Source of the DNA: a virus
DNA: 29,704 bases
Direction: 5' to 3' (one strand)
Virus record (IMG/VR): IMGVR_UViG_3300025860_000058
Location: 1 to 29,704 of that record
The notes under the pieces are model-generated. The model ran no database searches. It saw nothing but the letters and a program-made list of their open reading frames with translations, and had not been told where the DNA came from. A program made the translations under genes and the position numbers. Positions 16,856 through 24,795 of the stretch are shown here, piece by piece. Position 1 is the first letter of the stretch; each line of letters starts with the position of its first letter.

Positions 16856-17683
16856 ATGGATTTAAATGCCTTAAAAGCAAAATTGGATACACTCCAATCG
16901 AAACCACAAGCTGGTGGAAAAATTGATTACACAACCATTTTTTGGAGACCTACAGTAGGTAAACAACAAATTAGAATCGTACCATCTGCGTATGATTCCT
17001 CAAACCCATTTACAGAATTAAAATTCTATTATGGTATTACCAATAAGGTAATGATTTCACCTACTAATTTTGGTGAAAAAGACCCAATTGCACTCTTCGC
17101 AGCAAAACTTAGAGAAGAGTATACTAAAGAAAATTATGTACTAGCTAAAAAGTTAGATGCTAAAAACCGTATTTTCGTTCCTGTAGTAGTACGTGGAGAA
17201 GAAGATAAAGGTGTTAGATTATGGCAATTTGGTAAACAAGTATATGAAGAATTATTAGCACTAGCTGTTGATGATGAAATCGGAGATTACACTGATATTG
17301 TAAATGGTAGAGACCTTACAGTTGAAACAGTAGGACCAGAATCAACAGGTACTCCTTATAATAAATCATCAGTACGTGTTAGATTAAAAACATCACCTCT
17401 TAGTGAAGATGCTAAACAAGTAGAACAATGGACTAGTGAACAACCAAACCCTAAAGAAGGATTATTTAAATCATATTCATTTGATGAAATGAAATCCGCT
17501 TTAGAAAAATGGTTAGCACCTGAAGAAGGAGGGGACGAAGTAGTAACTGAAGCACCTGTTGCAACACCATCTACTTCTAATTTTAGTTTAGATACTAGTA
17601 ATGTTAAGAAAAACAAAGCAGATCAATTTGATGCTTTATTTCCTGAAGATTCAACAACTCCAAAAGATGATCTTCCTTTCTAA
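16856..17683 (+). CDS. Single-stranded DNA-binding protein, T4 gp32-like
   Basis: The protein has 275 residues. The N-terminal LAST-like basic region (MDLNALKAKLDTLQSK) mediates cooperativity in the gp32 family. The OB-fold begins with IFWRPTVGKQQIRIVPS at ~28-44 and continues through FYYGITNKV and RIFVPVVVRGEEDKGVRLWQ. The C-terminus is an acidic, low-complexity tail ending DDLPF, the type that recruits replication partners. The Cys/His zinc ligands of T4 gp32 are absent: the corresponding loop is ISPTNFGEKDPIALF. It is followed two bases later by UvsX, the functional partner in recombination and replication. Confidence 0.88.
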   Translation: MDLNALKAKLDTLQSKPQAGGKIDYTTIFWRPTVGKQQIRIVPSAYDSSNPFTELKFYYGITNKVMISPTNFGEKDPIALFAAKLREEYTKENYVLAKKLDAKNRIFVPVVVRGEEDKGVRLWQFGKQVYEELLALAVDDEIGDYTDIVNGRDLTVETVGPESTGTPYNKSSVRVRLKTSPLSEDAKQVEQWTSEQPNPKEGLFKSYSFDEMKSALEKWLAPEEGGDEVVTEAPVATPSTSNFSLDTSNVKKNKADQFDALFPEDSTTPKDDLPF

Positions 17684-17685
17684 AT

Positions 17686-18759
17686 ATGGCGAAAAAAATA
17701 TCAAAGTCTCTCTCGGCAGCAGTGTCTGCCGAGATTAAGAGCAAATTTGATTTAAATAAATTTAAATCTTCTAAAGGTTTAGATAAAAACGTCAAATTTA
17801 AAGAACAAAAATGGATACCACTATCTCCCGCTTTTCAAGAAATATCTGGAGTACCTGGAGTACCAATGGGACATATCTCATTGCTTAGAGGACATTCTGA
17901 TACAGGAAAAACTACTGCTTTACTAGAAGCAGCAGTATCGGCACAAAAAATGGGTGTATTACCTGTTTTTATTATTACCGAGATGAAATGGAATTGGGAA
18001 CATGCAGCTCAAATGGGATTACAAGTTAACCTAATTAAAGATGATGAGGATAATGTTGTAGATTATGAAGGTAACTTTATTTATGTTGATAGGGAAACAT
18101 TACATACAATCGAAGACGTAGCAGCCTTTATTATGGATCTACAGAATGAACAGAAAAAAGGTAATTTACCTTATGATTTAGCATTCTTTTGGGATTCAAT
18201 CGGTTCTATTCCTTGTGCAATGTCAGTTGAAAAACTAAAAAATAACAATGAATGGAATGCAGGAGCAATGTCAACACAATTTGGTAATACAGTTAATCAA
18301 AGTATTGTAATGTCTCGCAAAGAATCATCACCATTTACTAATACACTTTGTTGTATTAATAAAGTATGGACAGCAAAAGCTGAATCTCCTATGGGTCAGC
18401 CAAAAATGATGAATAAAGGTGGAATGGCTATGTGGTATGATGCAACATTCGTAGTTACGTTTGGAAACGTCTCTAATGCTGGAACATCTAAAATTAAAGC
18501 AATTAAAGGTGGTAAGCAAGTGGAATGGGGTAAAAGAACAAACTTACAAATTGATAAAAACCATGTTAATGGTATGCAATCAAGAGGTAAAATTGTTATG
18601 ACAAACCATGGCTTTATACAAGATACTGATAAAGATAAGAACGCCTACAAGAAAGAACATTCAGATGAATGGACAAAAATCTTAGGTGGAGGAACATTCA
18701 AAATTGTAGAAGATCAAGAAGATGTAACACCTGTTCTGTTTGACCAAGCAGACATCTAA
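17686..18759 (+). CDS. uvsX: UvsX-type RecA-family recombinase
   Basis: The protein has 357 residues (T4 UvsX has 391). It forms ATP-dependent filaments on ssDNA for strand exchange and recombination-dependent replication. Walker A is GHSDTGKTT (69/70-77), the catalytic glutamate is in IITEM (E99), and Walker B is DLAFFWDS (164-171). Segments SIVMSRKESSPFTNTLCCIN (loop/sensor) and MNKGGMAMWYDATFVVTF are typical of UvsX. The stop-to-start gap after gp32 is two bases. The C-terminus is acidic (EDQEDVTPV), as is common in RecA-like proteins. Confidence 0.93.
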   Translation: MAKKISKSLSAAVSAEIKSKFDLNKFKSSKGLDKNVKFKEQKWIPLSPAFQEISGVPGVPMGHISLLRGHSDTGKTTALLEAAVSAQKMGVLPVFIITEMKWNWEHAAQMGLQVNLIKDDEDNVVDYEGNFIYVDRETLHTIEDVAAFIMDLQNEQKKGNLPYDLAFFWDSIGSIPCAMSVEKLKNNNEWNAGAMSTQFGNTVNQSIVMSRKESSPFTNTLCCINKVWTAKAESPMGQPKMMNKGGMAMWYDATFVVTFGNVSNAGTSKIKAIKGGKQVEWGKRTNLQIDKNHVNGMQSRGKIVMTNHGFIQDTDKDKNAYKKEHSDEWTKILGGGTFKIVEDQEDVTPVLFDQADI

Positions 18760-18768
18760 AAACAAAAC

Positions 18769-19809
18769 ATGAAACATAAAGATTTATTTAAGCTCCTGGA
18801 TACAGTTCAGGAGCAAGGGGAAGAAACTCCTTTGAAAAGACATGATAGAGTATTAATCCTAGACGGTTTAAATTTATTTTTTAGGAATTTTGCTATGATG
18901 AATATGGTTAATCCTGATGGAGTTCATATTGGGGGGTTAGGTGGTTTTTTCCGTTCTTTAGGTGCCATGATTAGACAAACAAATCCAACATCTGTTTATG
19001 TAGTATTCGACGGAGCAGGTTCAACAGTAAATCGTAAGAACCTGCTCTCCGAGTACAAGGGAACAAGAAATTTATCTAGAATTACTAATTGGGAAGCATT
19101 TGACAATATTGAGGAAGAACATGACTCAAAAATTGACCAAATAGTACGTATAATACAGTATTTAAAACTATTACCTGTTAAAACCACCATACTCGATAAA
19201 GTCGAAGCTGATGACATTATAGCCGTGTTAGCTGAAAAACTTGTAGAAAAACATAATTCAACTTGTTTTATAGTATCTAGTGATAAGGATTTCCTACAGT
19301 TAGTAACTGATAAGATTATTGTATATAGACCAATGGAGAAAGAATATTATACTCCAAAAGTTGTAGAAGAAAAATTTGGGTTATTACCTCACAACTTTAT
19401 TTTACATAAAACTCTATTAGGTGACAACTCAGATAATATTAGAGGGATTAAGGGTTTAGGTGCTAAAGGCATATTTAAAAAATTTCCTGAATTAAAAACA
19501 GAAGAATTAACACTTCAAGACATTTTCGATATATCTGCTAGGAAATTTAAGGAACATATCGTATATTCACGCATAGTTCAGGAACAAGATAGAATTGAGA
19601 CAAATTATAAAGTTATGGATTTAAGTACCCCTATGATTGATAATAGAGGAAAAGAACATATCGATAATTTAATTGATGAAGAATTACCTGATTTAAATTC
19701 TGAAATGTTTATATCATTTTACAATGAAGACAAATTAGGGGGGATGATAAGAAATTTAGATATGTGGATTAAAGATATATTTTCTAAATTTCCAGTATAC
19801 AAACAATAA
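18769..19809 (+). CDS. 5'-3' exonuclease / RNase H (FEN-like, T4 rnh-type)
   Basis: The protein has 346 residues. It is a structure-specific 5' nuclease that removes RNA primers. Metal-binding residues are visible in order: LILDGLN (D32), VVFDGAG (D81), VEADDI (E146, D148, D149), SSDKDF (D172, D174) and LLGDNSDNI (D219, D222). The helix-three-turn-helix GIKGLGAKG spans 226-234. Its length and C-terminal extension are like T4 RNase H (305) rather than the Pol I domain. The phage polymerase has no such domain, so this supplies it in trans. It sits between uvsX and the helicase. Confidence 0.92.
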   Translation: MKHKDLFKLLDTVQEQGEETPLKRHDRVLILDGLNLFFRNFAMMNMVNPDGVHIGGLGGFFRSLGAMIRQTNPTSVYVVFDGAGSTVNRKNLLSEYKGTRNLSRITNWEAFDNIEEEHDSKIDQIVRIIQYLKLLPVKTTILDKVEADDIIAVLAEKLVEKHNSTCFIVSSDKDFLQLVTDKIIVYRPMEKEYYTPKVVEEKFGLLPHNFILHKTLLGDNSDNIRGIKGLGAKGIFKKFPELKTEELTLQDIFDISARKFKEHIVYSRIVQEQDRIETNYKVMDLSTPMIDNRGKEHIDNLIDEELPDLNSEMFISFYNEDKLGGMIRNLDMWIKDIFSKFPVYKQ

Positions 19810-19826
19810 TAAAATAAAAAGGTTAT

Positions 19827-21215
19827 ATGACACTTCACACGCTTAATCAATATGGAACAGATTTTCAAGTAAAAGCTATTTCATCCCTTTTAACTCACAA
19901 AGAGTTTTTAGTTAATATACATGATATTATTAGTGAAGAATACTTTGAGAATAGTGCCCATAAATGGATTATTAAAGAGATTTTAAAATATTATGATAAA
20001 TACCATACTACCCCCAATTTAGAAACATTAAAAATTGAGTTAAAGAAAGTAGATAATGACGTACTTCAAATATCATTAAAAGAACAATTAAAACAGGCAT
20101 ATGTAGCCTCGGATGAAGATTTAGAATATGTTCAAGAAGAATTTACTAACTTTTGTAAAAACCAACAATTAAAAAGAGCTTTAATGACATCAGTTGATTT
20201 ATTAAAAGCTGGTGATTTTGAAGCAATAAGGGGATTAGTTGACAACGCCTTAAAAGCAGGACAAGATAAAAATTTAGGACATGAATACTTTAAAGATATT
20301 GAAGATCGTTACAGAGAAAATACAAGAAAAATTATACCTACTCCATGGAATCTCGTTAATGGTATATTACAGGGTGGACTTGGAAATGGCGATTTTGGTC
20401 TTATATTTGGTAACCCAGGAGGTGGTAAATCTTGGTCATTAGTAGCTTTAGGAGGACATGCTGTTAAATGTGGTTATACAGTTTTACATTACACTCTTGA
20501 ACTTGGGGAAGATTATGTTGGAAAAAGATATGATGCTTTCTTTACAGGTATAGATGTTAGTGATAGTGTAAAACTAAAACCTAAAGCAATGGAGTTAATT
20601 CCTGATTTACCAGGTAAATTAATTATTAAAGAATTCCCTACAGGACGCGCAACAGTGTCCACAATTGAGTCCCATATTAAAAAATGTGAGGGAATGGGAA
20701 TGAAAGCTGATTTAGTAATAATTGATTATGTTGACTTACTTTCATCAAAAAAGCAAAATCGTGAACGAAAAGATGAAATTGATGATATTTATGTCAGTAC
20801 AAAGGGATTAGCTAGAACACTTAACATACCTATTTGGTCAGTATCTCAAGTTAATAGAGCAGGTGCAAATGATGATATTATAGAAGGAGATAAGGCAGCA
20901 GGTTCTTATGATAAACTTATGATTACTGATTTTTGTATGTCTCTATCTCGTAAAAAGGAAGATAAAGTAAATGGAACTGGAAGGTTTCATATTATGAAAA
21001 ATCGATATGGGCAAGATGGTATTACATATGGTGTTGAAGCAGATACAAGTACAGGACATTTTAAAGTAACCCAAAATTATTTACCATCAGGAGATGATGA
21101 AGAAAAAACATGGTCACCTAGTACTAGATCTAATAGTCTTGATGATACTGATTTTCAAACAAAAAAGAAATTAGCAGAGAAATACAATTCTGCTTTTTTT
21201 GACTTAAAAACTTAA
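19827..21215 (+). CDS. Replicative DNA helicase, DnaB/T4 gp41-like
   Basis: The protein has 462 residues (T4 gp41 has 475). It is a hexameric 5'-3' fork helicase. The N-terminal helical domain (1-140) is followed by the RecA-like motor: Walker A GNPGGGKS (195-202), LELGEDYVGKRYDA (224-237), Walker B LVIIDYVDLL (296-305), and SVSQVNRAG (338-346) with the sensor glutamine. A final acidic/Ser-rich tail precedes the end. A leader AAAAAGGTTAT before the ATG resembles those before 15069 and 29310. No primase domain is fused and no primase gene is seen in the window. Confidence 0.93.
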   Translation: MTLHTLNQYGTDFQVKAISSLLTHKEFLVNIHDIISEEYFENSAHKWIIKEILKYYDKYHTTPNLETLKIELKKVDNDVLQISLKEQLKQAYVASDEDLEYVQEEFTNFCKNQQLKRALMTSVDLLKAGDFEAIRGLVDNALKAGQDKNLGHEYFKDIEDRYRENTRKIIPTPWNLVNGILQGGLGNGDFGLIFGNPGGGKSWSLVALGGHAVKCGYTVLHYTLELGEDYVGKRYDAFFTGIDVSDSVKLKPKAMELIPDLPGKLIIKEFPTGRATVSTIESHIKKCEGMGMKADLVIIDYVDLLSSKKQNRERKDEIDDIYVSTKGLARTLNIPIWSVSQVNRAGANDDIIEGDKAAGSYDKLMITDFCMSLSRKKEDKVNGTGRFHIMKNRYGQDGITYGVEADTSTGHFKVTQNYLPSGDDEEKTWSPSTRSNSLDDTDFQTKKKLAEKYNSAFFDLKT

Positions 21216-21227
21216 ATTAAATAATAA

Positions 21228-22214
21228 ATGGCAAAAAAAGACATCACACAAGAAAGAATTGTTTACAAACCTTTCGAATACCAACAAGCCTCGGATTATT
21301 GGCTTAAACAACAACAAGCACACTGGTTGCATACCGAAGTTCCAATGATGAGTGATGTTAATGATTGGAAACAAAATTTAGAACCCCATGAAAAAAACAT
21401 TATTGGTACAATTTTAAAAGGTTTTGCTCAAACCGAAACTGTAGTAAATGATTATTGGACTACCTTAGTAACAAGTTGGTTTAGGAAACCTGAAATAATT
21501 AAAATGGCTGTTACATTTGGGGCATTTGAAACTATTCATGCTGAAGCTTATTCTTTATTAAACGAGGAATTAGGATTAGACAATTTTGCAGAATTTCTAG
21601 AAGATGAAGCTACTATGGCAAAAATAGAAGCATTAACTGAAGTAAGAGATTCTCATGATGGTACTCCTAATTGGCATGAAAGAGCAAAATCCTTAGCAGT
21701 TTTTTCTGCTTTTACGGAAGGAGTTAATTTATTTTCTTCATTTGCCGTATTACTTTCTTTTAAATTAGATAATAAACTTAAAGGAGTAGGACAAATAGTT
21801 GAGTGGAGTATTAGAGATGAATCATTACATTCAGAAGCAGGGTGTTGGTTATTTAGAACATTAATGCAAGAACACCCAGAATACAACACACCAGAATTAC
21901 AAGCTGATATAGAAGAAGCAGCTAAATTATCTTTAAAATTAGAATTAGATTTTATTGATAAAGTATATGAAATGGGGGATTTAAAAGGTTGCCCTAAATA
22001 TGATTTAGTATCATTTATTAAACATAGAGTAAACACTAAAATGAGTGATTTAGGATATGGACCTATTGTAAATGGAATAGATAGGGATGCAGTAAAAAGA
22101 ATGAAATGGTTTGATAGTTTATCAGCAGGTAAACAACACACAGATTTTTTCGCAAACCGAGTAACAAATTATAGTAAAGGTGTTCAAAATTGGGACGCCG
22201 AATCGTTATTTTAA
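21228..22214 (+). CDS. nrdB: Class I ribonucleotide reductase, small subunit
   Basis: The protein has 328 residues. It generates the tyrosyl radical used by NrdA to make deoxynucleotides. Metal ligands are at the exact E. coli spacing: E70 (E. coli D84), E101 and H104 in FETIHAEAY, E164 in FTEGVN, and E198 and H201 in IRDESLH. The radical tyrosine is Y108 (E. coli Y122). The C-terminus QNWDAESLF is the tail that docks on the large subunit. The first ligand is Glu rather than Asp, but Tyr is kept, unlike the Chlamydia-type enzymes. It is separated from nrdA by about 430 bases carrying one unknown gene and a mini-ORF. Confidence 0.94.
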   Translation: MAKKDITQERIVYKPFEYQQASDYWLKQQQAHWLHTEVPMMSDVNDWKQNLEPHEKNIIGTILKGFAQTETVVNDYWTTLVTSWFRKPEIIKMAVTFGAFETIHAEAYSLLNEELGLDNFAEFLEDEATMAKIEALTEVRDSHDGTPNWHERAKSLAVFSAFTEGVNLFSSFAVLLSFKLDNKLKGVGQIVEWSIRDESLHSEAGCWLFRTLMQEHPEYNTPELQADIEEAAKLSLKLELDFIDKVYEMGDLKGCPKYDLVSFIKHRVNTKMSDLGYGPIVNGIDRDAVKRMKWFDSLSAGKQHTDFFANRVTNYSKGVQNWDAESLF

Positions 22215-22247
22215 TAATTAATTAATAAATAAAAACAAAAAACAAAT

Positions 22248-22565
22248 ATGCTAGTAGAAATGACTTTAGCACAAGCTGAATATTTAATTGGAATAGTAGA
22301 TAATAATAAGGGTGAATACCATTCGTCCTTTAAGGTTGAAGAATTATTAAGTACCTTTAGAAGAGCCATAAAAAAAGAAGCAGATTTTCACTCCCAATCA
22401 ATAAGTAAAGTAATAGAACAAATGGAAACCTCAACAACAATAGATATAGGGGTTTTAAGTTCGTTAAAACAACACAAAGACAAAATTGAGGAAAGATCAA
22501 ATACTACAAAATATAAGTATTTTGATAAAGAGACAGGTAGAGAGAAAGATGAGATTGGTAAATAA
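22248..22565 (+). CDS. Unknown helical protein between the RNR genes
   Basis: The protein has 105 residues and is predicted to be almost all helix, with many charged residues (Lys, Glu) and a C-terminal RSNTTKYKYFDKETGREKDE segment. No family is recognised. It lies between nrdB and nrdA and is likely co-transcribed with them. A second in-frame ATG at 22260 is possible. No signal peptide or membrane segment is seen. Confidence 0.7.
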   Translation: MLVEMTLAQAEYLIGIVDNNKGEYHSSFKVEELLSTFRRAIKKEADFHSQSISKVIEQMETSTTIDIGVLSSLKQHKDKIEERSNTTKYKYFDKETGREKDEIGK

Positions 22566-22576
22566 GTTTCCAAGCA

Positions 22577-22630
22577 ATGAAAAAATTAATATGGGAATAT
22601 TGGATTAAGCCTTGGGGTGGAAATCTTTAA
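22577..22630 (+). CDS. 17-residue Trp-rich mini-ORF upstream of nrdA
   Basis: The sequence ATG...TAA encodes MKKLIWEYWIKPWGGNL, with three Trp in 17 residues. It fills most of the gap between 22565 and the nrdA ATG at 22649. Composition this rich in Trp codons in a very AT-rich gap is unusual for random sequence. It may be a real micro-protein, a leader peptide or a gene remnant. It is too short for firm support. Confidence 0.35.
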   Translation: MKKLIWEYWIKPWGGNL

Positions 22631-22648
22631 AAGATTAAAAATACATAA

Positions 22649-24364
22649 ATGGAAAACAACGCATTACAAGTAGATTATACAAATTGGGAAAAAGGTAAAA
22701 ACTACCCAGAATGGATGGACGAAATTTCCCTAGCAACTATTTCTAAAGGTTATTTATTACCTGGAGAAGATGTGAAAAAAGCATATAGAAGAGTTTCTAA
22801 CGCCTCTGCTAATAGACTTAAAAAACCTGAATTAGCTAACAAATTCTTTAAAATCATGTGGAATGGTTGGTTAGGATTAGCATCACCTGTGTTGTCAAAT
22901 ATGGGTACAGATAGAGGTTTACCAATTTCGTGTTTTGGTGTTGATACACCTGATTCAATACGTGGAATCGGTTTAACTAACGCAGAACTAATGAAGTTAA
23001 CCGCCTCTGGTGGTGGTGTAGGTATTTCATTAAATCGCATCAGAGAACGTGGAACTGAAATCTCCGGAAATGGTAAAAGTGAAGGTGTAGTACCATGGGC
23101 TAAAATATTTGATTCATCAATTATTGCTACTAACCAAGGAAATGTTAGAAGAGGAGCAGCATCTGTTAATTTAGATATAGAACATGGAGATATAGAAGAA
23201 TTTTTACAAATTCGTAGACCTAAAGGTGATCCAAATAGACAATGTTTAAATTTACATCAATGTGTTGTTGTAGGTGATTCATTTATGAGAAAATTAGAAG
23301 CAAGAGACCCAGAAGCAATGAATAGATGGGCTACTGTTTTAAAATCAAGAATGGAAACAGGTGAACCTTATATAATGTATAAGGATAATGTTAACAAGGA
23401 TAACCCAATAGCCTATAGACTAAACAATTTAGATGTAAGTATGACAAATATTTGTTCTGAAATTACATTATTTACCGATGAAGAGCATAGTTTTATTTGT
23501 TGTTTATCATCTATGAATTTATCTAAATATGATGAATGGAAAGATACAGATACTGTTGAATTAGCTACTTGGTTTTTAGATGGTGTGATGCAGGAATTTA
23601 TTGATAAATCTGCTGGTAAAGATTCATTACAAAGAACTTATAATCATGCTCGTAAGGGACGTGCTTTAGGTTTAGGTGTAATGGGTTGGCATTCATTTTT
23701 ACAACAAAAAGGTTTACCATTTAATTCTATTGCTTCAACTGCCCATACTAAAAATATATTTTCTGATATTAGAAGCAAAGCAGAAAAGGCATCAATGGAT
23801 TTAGCAGCTGAATATGGAGAACCTTTATGGTGTAGAGGAACAGGTATGAGAAATACTCATTTATTAGCTATTGCACCCACAGTATCAAATTCAGTAATTG
23901 TAGGAGGGATTAGTGCGGGTATCGAACCTTTACCCGCAAACATTTATACATTCAATGGTGCTAAAGGAACATTCATTAGAAAAAATAAAGAACTACAGAA
24001 AATTTTAATTGAAAAAGGTGAAGATAAGGACAAATGGTGGGATCAAATGTTAACAGAAGATGGATCATCCCAAGGTCTACCAGATAATGTTTTAACCCCA
24101 GATGAAAAAGAATTATTTTTAACCTTCCCTGAAATAAATCAATTAGAATTAGTTAGACAAGCAGCAATTAGACAAAGATATATTGATCAAACACAATCAT
24201 TAAATTTATCTTTTGACGTAAACGATTCCCCAAAATGGATAAATCAAGTACATTTAGAAGGATGGAAATTAGGAATTAAAACATTTTACTACCTAAGAAC
24301 AGATTCAGTTATTAAGGGTGATTTAGGATCCAGAATGGCAGATTGTGTAAGTTGTGATGGTTAG
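22649..24364 (+). CDS. nrdA: Class I ribonucleotide reductase, large (catalytic) subunit
   Basis: The protein has 571 residues. All catalytic residues are present: C95 in PISCFGVDT, the NICSE motif with N267, C269 (thiyl radical site) and E271, the partner cysteine at 284/285 in ICCLSSMNLS, the radical-transfer pair Y547/Y548 in FYYLRT, and the C-terminal redox pair CVSC (566-569). It is shorter than E. coli NrdA (761) because the N-terminal ATP-cone and much of the first helical region are absent, so dATP overall-activity inhibition is probably missing. It works with NrdB at 21228. Confidence 0.94.
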   Translation: MENNALQVDYTNWEKGKNYPEWMDEISLATISKGYLLPGEDVKKAYRRVSNASANRLKKPELANKFFKIMWNGWLGLASPVLSNMGTDRGLPISCFGVDTPDSIRGIGLTNAELMKLTASGGGVGISLNRIRERGTEISGNGKSEGVVPWAKIFDSSIIATNQGNVRRGAASVNLDIEHGDIEEFLQIRRPKGDPNRQCLNLHQCVVVGDSFMRKLEARDPEAMNRWATVLKSRMETGEPYIMYKDNVNKDNPIAYRLNNLDVSMTNICSEITLFTDEEHSFICCLSSMNLSKYDEWKDTDTVELATWFLDGVMQEFIDKSAGKDSLQRTYNHARKGRALGLGVMGWHSFLQQKGLPFNSIASTAHTKNIFSDIRSKAEKASMDLAAEYGEPLWCRGTGMRNTHLLAIAPTVSNSVIVGGISAGIEPLPANIYTFNGAKGTFIRKNKELQKILIEKGEDKDKWWDQMLTEDGSSQGLPDNVLTPDEKELFLTFPEINQLELVRQAAIRQRYIDQTQSLNLSFDVNDSPKWINQVHLEGWKLGIKTFYYLRTDSVIKGDLGSRMADCVSCDG

Positions 24365-24419
24365 TAAAAATTTACATATGTATAAACACAATCATTATTA
24401 TTAATTAAAATTAAATAAA

Positions 24420-24671
24420 ATGGCTAGAAAAGCAAAAGCAAAAAAAGTAGTAAAAAAACCAGTAAAAATCAGTTGGTTTAAGAAAACATTCAATGCTGTA
24501 AAGGGTTGGATAGTAGGAAATGGAATTGAGGGGATTTTAGGATTAATCGCAGGATTATTACTTTGGTCTTTTGGGTTTAAAATCTATGCAGGAGTCGCAT
24601 TTGGTGTATTTGCTACGCGAAATTGGGACTTATTTAAAAATTGGATTATAAGCTTAAAAAATAAAATCTAA
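24420..24671 (+). CDS. Small basic membrane protein
   Basis: The protein has 83 residues. The first ~25 are strongly basic (RKAKAKKVVKKPVK), followed by an amphipathic stretch and one or two membrane segments at ~37-66 (EGILGLIAGLLLWSFGF, IYAGVAFGVFA). It lies downstream of nrdA and is closed by a strong terminator. The function is unknown; membrane anchoring of phage complexes or a holin-like role are possible, but the position in the replication block argues against lysis. Confidence 0.72.
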   Translation: MARKAKAKKVVKKPVKISWFKKTFNAVKGWIVGNGIEGILGLIAGLLLWSFGFKIYAGVAFGVFATRNWDLFKNWIISLKNKI

Positions 24672-24700
24672 TTTATTATAAAAATTTTAAAAAAAATTAA

Positions 24701-24729
24701 AAAAGGGTGCATTAGCACCCTCTTTTTTT
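24701..24729 (+). terminator. Rho-independent terminator after the replication/RNR block
   Basis: A perfect 6-bp stem GGGTGC / GCACCC (24705-24720) with an ATTA loop is preceded by an A-run and followed by TCTTTTTTT. It separates the replication and nucleotide block from the envelope/lysis genes. Confidence 0.93.
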
Positions 24730-24745
24730 ATATTTATTATCAAAT
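24730..24745 (+). promoter_or_regulatory. Near-copy of the putative late promoter motif
   Basis: ATATTTATTATCAAAT differs from ATATTTATAATAAAAT at two positions and directly follows the terminator. It is about 50 bases before the start of the exported barrel gene, so it could drive the envelope cassette late in infection. Confidence 0.4.
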
Positions 24746-24795
24746 ATAATGTTATTTCTAATGTAGTTATCTCTTTAACTTTAAATTTAAACTAT

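Noticed and set aside
21653-22141. A 162-codon open frame on the - strand opposite nrdB
   Set aside because: It is antisense to a gene with intact catalytic residues; its Ser/Leu/Cys-rich sequence looks like a reverse reading of AT-rich codons and it has no start context.
24373-24382. Perfect 10-bp palindrome TACATATGTA after nrdA as an operator
   Set aside because: It is short, occurs once and is AT-rich, so chance occurrence is likely.
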